This document shows, one piece after another, positions 1 through 11,080 of a stretch of 64,000 bases of DNA. The stretch lies in the NCBI GenBank assembly GCA_021234155.1, contig JAJEKV010000775.1:1-64000 (forward strand), read 5' to 3'. Made by a program: the position numbers and the translations under genes. The stretch's first letter is position 1. Each line of letters begins with the position of its first letter. The stretch is from Isoetes taiwanensis (lineage: Eukaryota > Streptophyta > Lycopodiopsida > Isoetales > Isoetaceae). A model generated the notes under the pieces. The model ran no database searches. It saw only the letters and a list, made by a program, of their open reading frames with translations, and was not told where the DNA came from.

Positions 1-40
1 GAATACAATCACAAGGTGTCTAAACTCCACCTTGAGATCG

Positions 41-1179
41 TTAGTTCATGAAGCATAACTGAGCGATGGCAGAGAACGTCGATAGGCGAAGGCATTGCAG
101 TGAACTCTGGGTATGCCCATCACCGTTAGAAGGCGGTCGCTGAATATCTTCTTCCTTTAATCGTGGATACGGTAACACTGGGCTGTAAATTGATTTTGAA
201 GACCTTTTTATGGGTTGATCCATCAGATCTGAATACGGGGGCGTACTTTAATTCTTAATGTTGTGCTGATTCCTTTCTGATCTATGCATCGCTGGCTTCA
301 TCCTTCCATTCTTTACAAAGAGAATGGAAAAACTCCAATTAATGAGAATACTGGTCTATTGAAGCCTAGATGAACATCATCATTAACTGTACCCCAGCTC
401 GAGATCAACTCTGGTGATCATTATGGGGCCTTACTTGTGGCTTTGTTTCACGGTTGAGTGCTATCTCTTTTCGACTCCCCTTCTAAGAGGAAGGCGCTGA
501 AGATCATGGAACTCGTCGTGTCAGCTTAACTATTTGCTTGACAACCTGGCGAGCACCTTGTCTTCTTGCTTTCTTGACTACGGCTCATCAATTTCAAGCT
601 TGAAGATGTATGCCACTTGCTTGCTCTTGAAGCACTTGAACAACCGTTTAGAAGACATACACCGCATGATGGGGACAACTTCTTTACACGGGTGATCTCA
701 ATGATCTTGCCGTCGGTTGTTGGGAAGGTCACCTTCGCTTTCCCACAATCAATAATGGCTCCCTTTGGCCCAAGATACTCCATTCCTATGAGGGTCATAC
801 TTGCCAATGCCCATTACCGCCCCCATCCGGATATTAATCCACGGCAAGTCGATGTTGAAGTTAATTCTCTTACCCGCCGTCGCTTCTTTGCTCCACTTGC
901 TAAGACAACGGACCTCGGCTTTGACTTCGGCGGTTTCAACTTCAACATTTGAACCATTCGGGGATGCAAAGTTATGGCTGCTTCTGAGTCTATCGGGACT
1001 ATGAAAGACTTGGCCTTGGCCTTCCCTCTTTGGGAAATTACTTTATAATCGGCTCTGCCCCTCTCAGATCTATTGCGCAAAGATATGACACTCACCACTC
1101 GATGATAGTCGCGGGGCTTCCACCGGCCGTCGTCGTCCCGGACGGGGTGTCCCAATCCCAACTCAGCTAGTCTTTGCAC
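41..1179 (-). pseudogene. Ty3/Gypsy protease-region remnant
   Basis: On the minus strand the best-preserved piece (about 807 down to 670) reads like the C-terminal half of a Ty3/Gypsy aspartic protease, with LIGMEYLGPKGAIIDCGK followed by KVTF, the usual flap and second-strand pattern of plant Gypsy proteases. The upstream part (1179-814) carries basic gag-protease linker sequence. Frames switch around 814-950 and stops are frequent, so this is not a working gene. Reverse transcriptase should follow below position 500, but only short scraps are visible before the window edge. The family call rests on this motif and on its position downstream of the gag-like ORFs on the same strand. Confidence 0.5.
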
Positions 1180-1199
1180 TCATGATTGAGGGGGTTCGA

Positions 1200-2830
1200 A
1201 CGTCATGGCCCGGGCTGGAAGCACTCAGCAAAATTGCTTTTGCCTCTGTCTCTTTCTTGGGCATAGCACCAAAAGGATCGCCTTGCTTTGGAGTAGTTTG
1301 ACCCCCCCCGCTTGTCGTCATGGACACCCCTTTTTCTCCTGCTTGCTTCCCACGATTACCACCATATGGGGCTCTAGGCGGACTGGACGCCTAGGGCTAT
1401 AACTCCCTGTTGCCTTGCCTTTATTAATCTTTGCGCCTCTGCTTGGCGCTAATTCGAGGTCCCTGTTCCTTGCAAGCTTATTGCCTTGGACTGCGCCCAC
1501 GTCTTGTCCTAGGATTTATTGCCCGCCCAAACTGCGGGATCTCCTCATTCGGGCCCTCAATGTAGCTTTCCTGCATGCTTCTCACCCAGCTTTGTACGTC
1601 ACGACCTCGACCTCATGAATTCCTCTCTGTATATTTCTGGGGTGATTTGTTTTCCTGTTGCAGCTTGTAGAGAGCTGCTGCATCATCTTTGGACTTGTGC
1701 TCCCTTGGGGCGTAATGTAACGAAGGCTTTAGCAAACTACGAACTTACAAGCATCCTGCTTAAGCCATGTGCCTTTGCATAACCCTTCCACCAAATCGGT
1801 CGCGGCCCCTTTCAAGTTAGGCATTGCCACTCGCGCTTTGTCTTTATCTTTCATGCCATAAGCATTGCCCGTACTCCGCTCATTTAGATCAGCCATGCCT
1901 CTGCTTCTAATCGACCTGTTCTCCCAGGAAGCTGTTCGGTTCAGGGCTTTCCATACATTTCCCAATCACGGAATCTACCTTCTTACGATGGTGGAGGCTC
2001 GGTGTCCCTTTGTCGTCCATCACGGGGTGTCTCTCGCCTTCTATCTGCGGTGTTCCTTGCCTTCCATCTGTTCCGGTCCTGGGCCTGCTCTTCCTCTTCC
2101 TCGGGTCCGGTCGAATCGGAGGCTTGAGTCGGGAGGTCCAGGGGGACCTCCCCTCTTGCTCCTCTTCTTGTCCCTTCTGTTTTCAGGGTTGATGCTTGCG
2201 GCGCTTGGCGTTGCCGCAGCCCGCTCCACCTTATCTGACTAGCAAAAGCCTTTATCTGCTCAAGGTGGTCCTCATCACGGGATATTTCCTCTTGCGGGGT
2301 CATGGGTCCAAATTCCTCAAAGCGGGTTCCTTTGGGAGGTGGCACAGGCGGACTCTGTTCTTCCCTAAGGTCTTGGCGTTATCGATTCCCACGAGCCTAG
2401 GCCTCTAACTTCATACACAAGTAATTCATTGTTATCACGGTTAGTTTTACTTGTTCTTTTGCATTATATGTGGTTTGTTGGCATAGTTGTGGAACAAAAT
2501 ATATCAACAAAACATTTAGGGTGCAAAAGAAATTATATTTATATTCCATAATATTTTTGGTACAAAAAGTCTCAGGGATCAAGAGTTTAACTAGTCTTGA
2601 AATCGAAGGTAAAGACGGGTTGTCCTCAAGGAACTTCTTAACTTGGGCCGCTCCAAGAATGACCCAAGTTCCTGATGACGCTTTGCCGACGAAGCGCCAC
2701 AGAAGGCTCGCGCCAACTCTTCCACCCTAGCGGTCGGCCGTAAGGGCGGGTCCGCCAATCTCGCTGCGTCGATGGGGTATGGCGGTCGAAGAGGTCAAGT
2801 GCCATTGCTCTCTTGACTAGGGGACATAGT
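1200..2830 (-). pseudogene. Degenerate gag/linker segment
   Basis: Several short minus-strand open stretches (2345-1983, 1965-1729, 1500-1318) have the charged, low-hydrophobicity composition of retrotransposon gag. The 2345-1983 piece has an acidic/glutamine-rich segment with a run of Glu and several Arg-rich blocks. I see no intact CCHC zinc knuckle. The stretch lies between the two better gag-like ORFs (2843-4149) and the protease remnant, so it is most simply the decayed gag C-terminus and linker of the same element. No product can be claimed. Confidence 0.3.
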
Positions 2831-2842
2831 CGACGTTTGCCG

Positions 2843-3559
2843 CTATTCGAGCATGCCCGCCAAGCTGAGAGTGCAATAAGCATGAACACTCCCTTCTTCT
2901 CCTCGGGGCTGAACTTGCGGTGTATCACCGCTACTCTCCCCATCTAGCGCTTGGGTGGTAGTACCTCGTGGATCTGTCGTTGAAAGCGTCAGCGGATGAT
3001 TACGCACTTGTTTGGCCTCCCGCTCTATGCCGCCGTGGATTCGCCGACCTCTATCTCGGTGAGCTCCGGGGTAGTCTTCAATTGTGGAGTCGACTTCGCT
3101 GAGGTCGATTCTACTCCCTCTTGATGGAGGTGGTGTCGAAGGCCTCGGCATTAAAATGCTCATGGTCTTCCACGAATCCCCATCGTTCACGGAGGGCGCA
3201 GGAACTCCTCCTCCGTTGGCGGCTCTTGCTCCTCCATCATTTGCCTGATCTTTGCTGTAGGCTGGATGTAGGAAGTCGACTCCCACGGTAGGTGTCGGCT
3301 TCCGTACTTGAAGCGGGAAGTCTAAGGCTCCCCGGACGATGAAGTCGTCCATTTCTGGTTGCTGCCGTAGTTGGTGGAGCAGTTCATCGAGTCTGAGCTC
3401 CCTCTCCCTGCATTCCGGCAGGTTCTGGATGTCGCTGAGGAGTAGATACTCCTCTCCGTCGATGATGATAGGGGCTAGGCTTGTGATGCCTAGCCCAAGT
3501 GGGGGCGCAACTCTAAGGGTCGCCGGGCTCCGGCTCCATGTTGGCCGGCTCCTCCTCAA
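2843..3559 (-). CDS. Gag-like ORF, unknown function
   Basis: This is a 238-residue minus-strand ORF. It starts four bases inside the end of the upstream ORF (3556-4149), so the two overlap like the parts of one frameshifted gag. It is rich in Arg, Glu and Pro, has a DGEEYLLLSDIQNLPE segment near residue 33, a likely helical stretch of alternating Glu/Arg/Leu around residues 45-70, and a serine/proline-rich middle. There is no zinc knuckle or catalytic motif. I do not recognise the family; gag of the local Gypsy-like element is inferred from order and strand. Confidence 0.35.
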   Translation of the reverse strand: MRRSRPTWSRSPATLRVAPPLGLGITSLAPIIIDGEEYLLLSDIQNLPECRERELRLDELLHQLRQQPEMDDFIVRGALDFPLQVRKPTPTVGVDFLHPAYSKDQANDGGARAANGGGVPAPSVNDGDSWKTMSILMPRPSTPPPSRGSRIDLSEVDSTIEDYPGAHRDRGRRIHGGIEREAKQVRNHPLTLSTTDPRGTTTQALDGESSGDTPQVQPRGEEGSVHAYCTLSLAGMLE

Positions 3560-4149
3560 GCTTGGCCGTTCTTCACCGAAGTCGCAGCTCCGGTGTACTC
3601 CTCGTCGTCCGACTCCTCTTCTTCTTCCCTTCCCTCCTGCTCTTGCTGGTACTGCAAAAGCATCTGCTCTTCTGCTTGCACTGCTATGGGGTCCACCTCC
3701 ATCGGAGGGATAGAGGTTGCCCCCAATGGGTTTTCAGCACGGTGGGATAGGAAGATGGCTAAGGCGGCGGTGTAGGAGAAATACTTGGTCCTGTTAGCTG
3801 TCAGGACCATGTAGTCGGGTAGCCTCTGCGCCTTGTTAGTTAAGTACTTGGCGATGTTGGGGACATCACCCAAGGCTGCTTGAAGGGATGGGCGGGGAAC
3901 AAAATAGCCTATGCAAGGGCGGGGAACCTGAACAAGGGAGGGTCCTACCCTAGCTTGAAACTCTGCTAACACTTGCCTATATGCTGGGGTTGCATTTAGC
4001 ATAGCTTGGATATCAATTTCTTTCCCAAAGACTTGGAAGATGTCATTGACATCTGCTTCAGCAGCATGGGCACTGGCGCTGTATCGCCTGAAGTCAGCAG
4101 TGGCCATTGGTCTAGCGAAGAAGAGAGTATCAAACGGATGCAGAAGCAC
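3556..4149 (-). CDS. Gag-like ORF (N-terminal part), unknown function
   Basis: This is a 197-residue minus-strand ORF beginning about 75 bases downstream of a TATA box, so it is the likely first ORF of the transcript. A second Met at residue 16 (MATADF) is an equally good start. The first 120 residues are mixed alpha-helical in character, and the C-terminus is a highly acidic tract (EGREEEEESDDEE). No known domain is recognisable. Position and overlap with the next ORF suggest gag of a Gypsy-like retroelement. It could instead be a non-autonomous element's own ORF. Confidence 0.4.
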   Translation of the reverse strand: MLLHPFDTLFFARPMATADFRRYSASAHAAEADVNDIFQVFGKEIDIQAMLNATPAYRQVLAEFQARVGPSLVQVPRPCIGYFVPRPSLQAALGDVPNIAKYLTNKAQRLPDYMVLTANRTKYFSYTAALAIFLSHRAENPLGATSIPPMEVDPIAVQAEEQMLLQYQQEQEGREEEEESDDEEYTGAATSVKNGQA

Positions 4150-4220
4150 CTCAGGGAGCTGGAAGATTGCCTAAGCAGTGGAGAGCAAACTTGTAGGGTG
4201 CTAAATGAGAAATGGAGGAC

Positions 4221-4230
4221 CTATTTATAG
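4221..4230 (-). promoter_or_regulatory. TATA box for the minus-strand gag-like unit
   Basis: The sequence CTATAAATAG on the minus strand is a canonical plant TATA box. It lies about 70 bases upstream of the first ATG of the 3556-4149 ORF, a spacing that leaves room for a short leader. The same decamer recurs at 6141-6150 above a second charged coding stretch. Confidence 0.5.
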
Positions 4231-4406
4231 AAAAGGGGGAAAACCCTAATTTTTGGATGACCTAGAATTTGCTGAGATTGGGTGATTCTGATGTCTTAAA
4301 GGGTGCAATTGCAAGTTTGAAGACTACTTCTAGGGTTTGAACATGCTAGGATGGACTAATGAACCTATACAAATTGGAGATCACTTGGTGAAGAAAATGG
4401 GGCGAG

Positions 4407-4669
4407 GTCTCACACGTTGCGCCCAGACCGATAATGAAAAGTTCATTTTCTGTCCTGGCACGACGTGTGAGACATGTGTTCTAAATGGGCTAAACTTGAT
4501 TAATTTGGGTGATCTAAGGCAGTAATCCTACTAAACTCATCGAGTTAGGCAGAATTGACCCCTTATTTGGTCGATTTGGAGCATTTTGGGCATTTTCGGG
4601 CATGGTCTCACCGTTAGCCCGGCCGAAAATGAGAATCTCATTTTCTGTCCTGGCGCGACGTGTGAGACA
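4407..4669. repeat. Two copies of a 65-bp nested inverted repeat
   Basis: Copies at 4407-4473 and 4606-4669 each have outer arms of the type GTCTCACACGTTGCGCC facing GGCACGACGTGTGAGAC, and an inner palindrome (GAAAATGAGA / TCTCATTTTC in the second copy). Each could extrude as a cruciform or form an RNA hairpin. They lie upstream of the minus-strand TATA box, where promoter elements of an LTR would sit. Two related copies occur at 6224-6485 with the same spacing (about 195 bp). Confidence 0.6.
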
Positions 4670-4799
4670 TCGTCTCAATTTTGCTCAAAAACTCCAATTT
4701 TATCAAAACAACGCTAGAATTCTATAACTTAACTTAATTAAGCTAGATTAAACACATTACTTACCCACAAAATTCTTTATATTAACAAAATTTTCTGTT

Positions 4800-6110
4800 A
4801 TTTACAAAATCTCAAGGGCGTTCTCCCTTGATGTGCCTGGCAAAGGTACATATCCCGCCTCATGAGGGTGACCCTCTTGGCGTGTCTTGTGTGTGGCCAT
4901 GGAATCTTCAAAATGCTGCAATATTTTCGCCTCGCCGCCTCCCGTAAGCCTGGCAAGCATTTCATCGCCAGTCGCAGCGCATGTCCGTGTTGTACTCTTG
5001 GATTACTTCACCGGACCAAGCGTTGAAAGCGGTGCGGGGGGATCAAAAGTAAAGTAACTCTTCCCGAAGTGCCGGATTTCTTTGAGGGCTCTCACGCTCC
5101 TTCTCGCTTGCCCCCTTGCTCCTTCTTTCGGTGCTCAGGAGGCTTGGGCTTTGGTGGTGGCGGCTTGGTCGACTCCTCGTCCGGTGTCCACCTTCAATTG
5201 TCCTGTCTTTGCTTTGGTAATAGGCATTGTATGCCTCCCACTTCGCCATATAGGCGTTGTGCTCCTTAATCTTCTTGATAGACCTTGACCCGGGTCTATC
5301 CGTATGCCTCGTTGTGGTGGCGGGGCTTTAACCCTATCCCACGTCGCGAAAGGTGGGGCTTGCGGCTGTCAGCTGCTGCTCACGGTACCACCGCCGGGTA
5401 CTTCCTTCTCCCGCGGGGGTTGAAGAACTTCGCCCCTCGTGTTGGGGGCGTAATCATCGTCAGAGTTGATCCGGCCGGCGGGTCTGTTCACGGCGGCTCA
5501 TTGATGGCCGGGGCCCTGCGCGGAAACTTACCAACCTTGGCGACTCTTACGCGCCCGCCTTGATGCCCTTGGCCTTCCTCTTCTTGACCCGAAACTATGG
5601 TTGGATCGTCTTCCGGTTCTTCGTCCTCTTGCTCCGTGGCTCCTTGTCTTCATACTTAGCGATGAAAGGCGGAGTCTGCTTCTAACCCCGGGGCTAAGCT
5701 AAGCGGTGTCGCTGCCTCTCTCTCTCCTCCTCCTCTGCCGGAGGCGGGCCCAAGCCTCGAGTTGCTCCCTCTCGTTGTCGGTTGCCCTATCATTCCGTTG
5801 CTCCTGCTTCTCCTCTCCTCCTCTGCGATTTCCCTCGAATTTGCTCCATAATGCGGCGCTTCTCCTCTATGACCTCTGTTTGGTTGCTCACTGGTCGATC
5901 CCTCCTCCTGTTGGAAGAAGATTCGCCCAGCCGGGAAAAGGCGTTCTCGGTATTATAGTGCGGATGGAGGCGGGCTGGTTGGACGATCCACGCGATGGCG
6001 GGGCTTCCTAGTCAGGCTGTTTTGTGCGGGACATGCTTGACGGTTCGCCCGATCCGAGCTATCGCCCGAGAAGATCGCCTTTGGCAAAGAGGCCGGATTT
6101 TCTGCTGTGG
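4800..6110 (-). pseudogene. Second charged gag-like segment downstream of its own TATA box
   Basis: Reading the minus strand below the 6141-6150 TATA box gives a very Arg/Glu-rich, probably coiled-coil stretch around 5850-5690 (motif EEKRRIMEQI) and, after stops and frameshifts, a 68-residue ORF at 5249-5043 (start MAKWEAYNAYYQSK). The layout (TATA, charged ORF, cruciform repeats upstream) mirrors 2843-4669, so this is probably a diverged duplicate or a second LTR-proximal unit. It is interrupted throughout and no enzyme motif is visible. Confidence 0.35.
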
Positions 6111-6140
6111 CAATGCATAAAAATGAGGGGGGGTCGAGGT

Positions 6141-6150
6141 CTATTTATAG
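6141..6150 (-). promoter_or_regulatory. TATA box of the second unit
   Basis: An identical CTATAAATAG decamer on the minus strand lies above the charged segment at 4800-6110. Its context (a run of C/G then AT-rich sequence) resembles that at 4221-4230. Confidence 0.4.
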
Positions 6151-6223
6151 GGGGCAATTTTAGGTCAATTTTCAAACTACCTTTCGGGTGGCCTAAAACA
6201 TCTAAAACACCTAATTAATCAAG

Positions 6224-6485
6224 GTCTCCGCGTTCTTGACCAGAAAATGAAAAAGTCATTTTCACGTTCCGGCGGCGTGTGATTTTACATGGTGGGACTA
6301 CTAAATTTTGTACTTTTTAAACATGTAACATGCCAATTCTAACGATTCTTAGCTTAAAATTAGAATTATCGAGTTATTTTCGTGATTCATGACATTTCTT
6401 AATGTTCCAATTTGAATGTCTCACTGCGTTGCGCCAGCCGAAAATGAGAATCTCATTATCGTCGTCTGGCGCGACGTGTTGAGAC
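6224..6485. repeat. Two further copies of the cruciform repeat
   Basis: The copy at 6418-6485 is well preserved: outer arms GTCTCACTGCGTTGCGCC and GGCGCGACGTGTTGAGAC enclose GAAAATGAGA/TCTCATTATC. The copy at about 6224-6285 is degenerate. Spacing between the pair matches the pair at 4407-4669, so a block of roughly 450 bp containing TATA box plus two cruciforms has been duplicated. Confidence 0.55.
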
Positions 6486-6590
6486 TCCATTCCACTTTTT
6501 GAAGGTTGGCTCACCAATTTTAGTCTTTTTATGTTTTCATTCATTTTAACCGTTACTAGCTTAGCATGAACTACAAAAATGGAAAAACAA

Positions 6591-8260
6591 TTTTTTTTTT
6601 TTTTTTTTCGAGGTTTAAGGATCCTATCGGTTAGTACTAATGGGAGCATGGTGGTGCTTTGCTCTTGGTCACCAAGAACATTGCTCACGATACCACCGCG
6701 GACGTCCCCCTACTCATATACGGTGTACTCACCGTATACAACCCAGTTCATCCCCATACCAGCTCCATGCCGATGAGGGGCCCTCCACATGGCACCGCAC
6801 CGAGGACGGGTTCAGTGGGAAGAGTGAAGGGGTCATTTTACCCGCCTCCCTCGTGGCCTACCTAGGCTGCGGAAGCGTAAACATACATGTCGTAAGATAT
6901 AGCATAAGCATATATCCACCTCGAAGGGTGGTCCATCACATCTGCATAGACAAAGGTGAGCACGATACATATGGGAAGTCCTACCAAGGCTCGGGACTCA
7001 AGGGTGTGGCCCGGCGGCTTGGGTCTCGAGTGAGTTCATTGCGGTGAGAATTCATGGCAATGGATTTGGGCGGCATATGAACATGGCATAGGGTTGTCCA
7101 CTTCATCCGCCCCTCGTGCACACTGCGAGTAGGTTGAAAGTGTCGAGCGGATCAGCCCGGGATACATAGCCAAAGGGGCTACTCACGGGTTTCATCCCCA
7201 GTTCGATGGGGCAGGAAGGGATCACTCCCTCGAGAGATCGCATTGACTGACTAGAGGGCCCTTTGCCCGTAGACCGAGTGAACCCACTGGAAAGTGTACA
7301 CCACTTCGGGTGTCGGAGTCCATGCCTTACCCACACCTTTCGGTGGTAAGCCATTAGACCTAGTCACAATGATCCCTGGTAGGCCTTACACACCGAGGAG
7401 GGATCGTTCAAGAGTCGAGAACATGAACCTCCTTCTCGGCCCCCGGCCCCTTTCACCCACAACCCGGTGTGGTTCTTGTGCCAAAGGCGGAGAATCTATA
7501 GTGTGCTAGAGAGGCTAATCTAGGAGCATCTACTACCAAGCTTTAGGTCTCTACCCCCCTTCCCAACACAAGGAGTTCATAGAGATACATCATCCACATA
7601 CATCATGAGAGAACTAAAGAACAAGATCTAATCTATGTCATAGAGTTAGGTTCTTTAGTTAGAGTCTGGTATCTAGAGATCTAGAGGGCTGCTATGGGCA
7701 ATTTAATAGGCTAAACCTACTGATTCAATAACTAAAAGATGGTTTAAGCTATTAAATTGCCTAAATACCTGATCCTTGAGTGGCTCCTCCTGACCTGAGC
7801 TCGACCATCCTGCTGAAACGTTCGAATCAAGGGAAACTAATGGTGCAATTCTCCCAGGCAGAGTCTGGGAGGCGGTTTTGGCTCTTGAGGCAGCCAAAAT
7901 AGAGCTCTAAAACCCTAGAAACGAAAAATGGGTAGGTTAGGGTTTCCCTCCTTAAATAGACATGGGGGGGTGGCTAGGGTTTCCAATTATCCCCTTTAGG
8001 CATGTGGGATAATTGGGAATGGGCCCACTTGCCTTTAATGGCTAGGTGGCCAAATGTGCCCACATGGAAATGTGTGCCCACATTAATGTGTACATTGGTA
8101 AATGTGCACATTAATTGCACACTTGGGTATGGCCCACTTGGCATCAAGTGGCCACATTGGAATGTGTGCCCACATTAATGTGTACATTGGAAAATGTGCA
8201 CATTAATACTAATGCACATTCTAGCAAGTTGCCCCTAGGGCTACCTACGTCTTACCGCGT
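6591..8260 (-). other. LTR/leader-like region without convincing genes
   Basis: It begins with an 18-base poly(T) tract, followed by about 1 kb of GC-richer sequence containing several short hairpins (for example TATACGGTG/CACCGTATA at 6719-6740). A possible minus-strand TATA-like box (CTATTTAAG) is at 7951-7959. A 46-bp direct repeat occurs at 8069-8114 and 8161-8206. ORFs here are short and have no recognisable domain. The combination suggests the long terminal repeat and leader of the minus-strand element, but I could not find a second copy to prove it. Confidence 0.3.
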
Positions 8261-8699
8261 CGGTCGGCGCGGTAATCGTGTGGGCGGCGCGGTACAATAT
8301 CGGCACGGGACCATACGCCCCGGGTCTTTGGAACGTCACAATTTGGTATTCATGTTTGGTGCCTTTTTTTTTCTAACATCTCTGGTTATGGTTTGTAATG
8401 TCGCCCTTTTCCTCCGTCATCCCCATCTTGGCATCAACCCGGTGACCTCGATGATTTAGCCTCCTCTTCCGTTCGTTTTAGGTCGTCTTCTTGCGGCCTT
8501 ACCTTTTTGGCAATCATTCGCTCTTCACAACAAGTTTTGAGTTGGATCCAATTCGGTTATCGTCTCCCATAGTCCTCCCGAGCCCCCCTCAGCCCCTTTG
8601 TAGCTCCCAACCACTTTCGTCCGTCCCCCCATCATATAGAGTTTGCGGCTCTGTATTGTTGACCTTCTTAAAGCAGTGTGTCGCGTCTTTGGTCCCTTT

Positions 8700-9500
8700 C
8701 AGCCTTTTACGTTTCCCCTTGGGGTGGTCCCTAAAAGGTGGGATAAATTTCGCCTTATCTTAGATCTCTGCGAGTTTTGAACACCTTCCGTGCGACACCA
8801 TCCTTTCGATTTATGAGTCCTTAGAATTGCTTCCCCATTTATGTGAACATGATGACTTTCTCTTTGCGGTTGATCTGAAATCCGGCTATCATCATGTCAC
8901 CGCCATTTGGCCTCCCATTGCACATTCTTAGGGTTCGAGCTAGATGGTCAATTCTTTAATTTCGTGGTCCTTCCCTTTGGTTTAGCGACACGGCCCTTTT
9001 GTGTTTACCAAACTCGTCGGACAATTAATTCGCTTTTGGCGTGGCCAAGGCATCCATTGCTTACCTTATGTAGATGACATGTTATTCCTTTGTCGGTCAT
9101 TTCCAAGTTCTCTTCAATCTCATATCATCGTAGATTTGCGGCAAAGGCTTCCTTTTGGCCTGGAAAAAGTGTCGTTTTTGTCCGTCCCATCGCACCATTT
9201 TCTTAGGTTTCATTGTTGACTCTCATGAGGGGTATTTCGCATCTCGCCTTAAAAAAGAATAGAATCCGTCTATCTGTCTTTGATCTTCTTGGGTCAACTC
9301 AGTCTTTGCTCGTTAGAGTTGCTCAATTCTTGGGGTTCATCAATCCTTTAGCGCCCTAGTCTTTGGTCACTTATGTGCTGCCCTCGTCATAACGGCCTTC
9401 ATCTCGACCTTCATCAATCTTCGACCTATGGGACATCCCTTTTTGCCTTGTCATCACTTAGCGGCGTCAAGAGCTCCTCTTATGGCAAGCAGTTGTTTTC
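8700..9500 (+). pseudogene. DIRS-type reverse transcriptase
   Basis: Read across frames, the segment starts with a PLGVVPK-like motif and RLILDL (8708-8765), then FAVDLKSGYHHV (8860s), LPFGLAT (8970s), FVFTKLVGQLIRFWRGQGI (9000-9055) and the catalytic YVDD (9067-9078). The WRGQGI-x-CLPYVDDMLFL arrangement, with a short loop before YVDD, is typical of DIRS/Ngaro/PAT reverse transcriptases. After it comes a region resembling F-LGF-DS-EG-FRI (9205-9245) and a long Leu-rich thumb. There is a stop after the second motif and several frameshifts, so it cannot be active. Confidence 0.65.
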
Positions 9501-9539
9501 ACTTTGATAGATCCCCTTTGTGGCCCTGTTTGTTGTCAA

Positions 9540-10160
9540 GTCTACCTTGGGTTTTGATGCGATGATGAAGGATGGGGGTGGTTGGCTCTTAGTGCACGGT
9601 TAGAGATGATATCCTTTTGGAGTCTTCTCTCACGGGAGGAAGCGTGTGATCTTCTACTTGGCGGAATTGTTTGCCTTCTTTCAAGTTCTCCGGAGATGTA
9701 TCGGCTTATTAGTCAATTCTTTGTAATCGCTTCGTGATGACAACCGTGAGCGTGTTCTTTCTCTTGCAAAATGGTGGCTCGTTTTCTCCGTGTTACATAT
9801 TCTATTGTTAGAAGTCCTCATTTTTGTTATCACCATATCCGCCTCGAAACACGTGGTGGATCCCACGTTCTGAAAATGAATGGGCGATTACTTATCTAAG
9901 GTAAAGTAGCTTTGATGAGTTTTCCCTTTCTCCTGCGGTATTTCGATTGCTTGGGCTGCGGTGGGGTCCCCACCATGTTGACCGATTTGCTAGTCCCTCC
10001 AATGCTCTTCTACCCGTCTTCAACACTAAAGATGCTTATCCCCATCGCATCGCCCCGGATGCTTTCTCCTATAATTGGCGGTTATTTATTAACTCTTTTT
10101 TCCTCCTCGCCTTAGTTCAGGAGGTGTTACATCATGCTTTCGCCTTTGTCACGTAAGCTC
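9540..10160 (+). pseudogene. RNase H and following conserved segment of the DIRS-like element
   Basis: Across frames the segment includes LAELFAFFQVLR (9660s), a TDN-like position (about 9740) and a SENEWADYLSKV motif (9870-9905). These are the last part of an RNase H with the usual Asn-x-x-Ala-Asp-x-Leu-Ser ending. It continues in one frame (9947-10156) with WGPHHVDRFASPSNALLP, then DAFSYNW. That VDRFAS/DAF-x-x-x-W pattern is the region between RNase H and the recombinase in DIRS-like proteins. Stops occur at several points. Confidence 0.6.
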
Positions 10161-10499
10161 CGTTGATTGTATTTTCATGGCCCTCGCCCGTGGTGGCCTT
10201 TACTAGCGAAGGACTCTTCCACATGGCAGCCTTTTGTTCGTGATGCTCTCTTCTTTCCCGAAGTTCTCCTTTTTGCTCGCTACCCTCTACATCCTCTTAT
10301 ATTCTTGGCTCCGTCTTTGCATTCTTCCACAACACGATCAATGTTCCTTCCCTTGTGCAACCCCGCTTCCTATCTTAGTGCCCGGAAGGCTTACCACGCC
10401 ACGCAGTCAAACACGGTCTAGCCTCGCTTACCTCTTACTGGCATCCCATGTTCATCAAATCATTACATTGCTTGCCCATCCATCTTGATTACGGTAGCC

Positions 10500-11045
10500 T
10501 CATGAAAAAACCTCTCCGTCACGATTTGCTTTCTGGGGTTTTCTTATTATTTACGAGGCCCTTCACTTAAATTGGCGTGATCTCACCTTTTTCGGACCAT
10601 GTCCTTTTGATCATTCTGGAATCTAAATGTGATCAAACATTGCTAGAGGTCGAGGATGTCGTAATTGCCGTACTTCCTCTCCCTCCCGCCCGTTCGTTGT
10701 TGCAGCGTTTGCTAGCTAGTTGTTGCTTTCGTGTACTATTGATCCACGAAAGGGGCCCCTTTTCCGCCTGTTTATTTTCTCCTCGCCCATTATCTTACTC
10801 CTTTGCCGCTTCCCGGTGGTTTGAGGTTGTAAGCCTCATCGGCTTAGATCCCCACTTTTTTTGGCACCCATGCGGTCGGCGGGGGTGCCACCCGGCTAGC
10901 AATTTCGCGTCTATCCCTTACGAGGGTTGTTGGGCTCATCATGATGGGCTTCGGTATCTTCCCACTTCGCTACATTAGTCACGACATCCAAGATCGTCTC
11001 CATAGTATCACGCCAATCTTGGTCTTTGAGGTAGGTTCCTCTTCC
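10500..11045 (+). pseudogene. Tyrosine recombinase of the DIRS-like element
   Basis: An ESKCDQ motif (10620-10637) corresponds to the SKTDQ box found in many phage-type tyrosine recombinases. At 10863-11030 one frame reads GTHAVGGGATRLA, then a helix, then LRYISHDIQDRLHS. This matches the C-terminal box (HxLRRGGAT in relatives) with catalytic His at 10869-10871 and the nucleophile Tyr at 10971-10973. The catalytic Arg of the HxxR motif is Gly here, and frames change between the two motifs, so it is inactive. Without this domain the element could have been taken for a Gypsy fragment. Confidence 0.6.
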
Positions 11046-11054
11046 GTATTTGTG

Positions 11055-11080
11055 ATATGTGTGTTGTAGGACCCATCCTA
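11055..11080 (+). repeat. Split direct repeat, copy 1
   Basis: A 26-bp sequence (core GTGTGTTGTAGGACCCATCC) is repeated exactly at 11927-11952. It lies just after the recombinase. In Ngaro/PAT-type DIRS elements the 3' end has the order B1-A2-B2 with split direct repeats. These two copies would fit B1 and B2. Confidence 0.5.

Noticed and set aside
617-952. Plus-strand ORF opposite the protease remnant
   Set aside because: It is a shadow of the minus-strand protease sequence, with no independent motif.
6610-7560. Structural RNA gene (rRNA-like or organellar) suggested by many short hairpins
   Set aside because: I could not match it to any rRNA or tRNA core; it more likely belongs to an LTR or leader.
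8851-9219. Gypsy or caulimovirus reverse transcriptase
   Set aside because: The WRGQGI-x-CLPYVDD pattern, the VDRFAS segment and the downstream tyrosine recombinase fit DIRS; no integrase is present.
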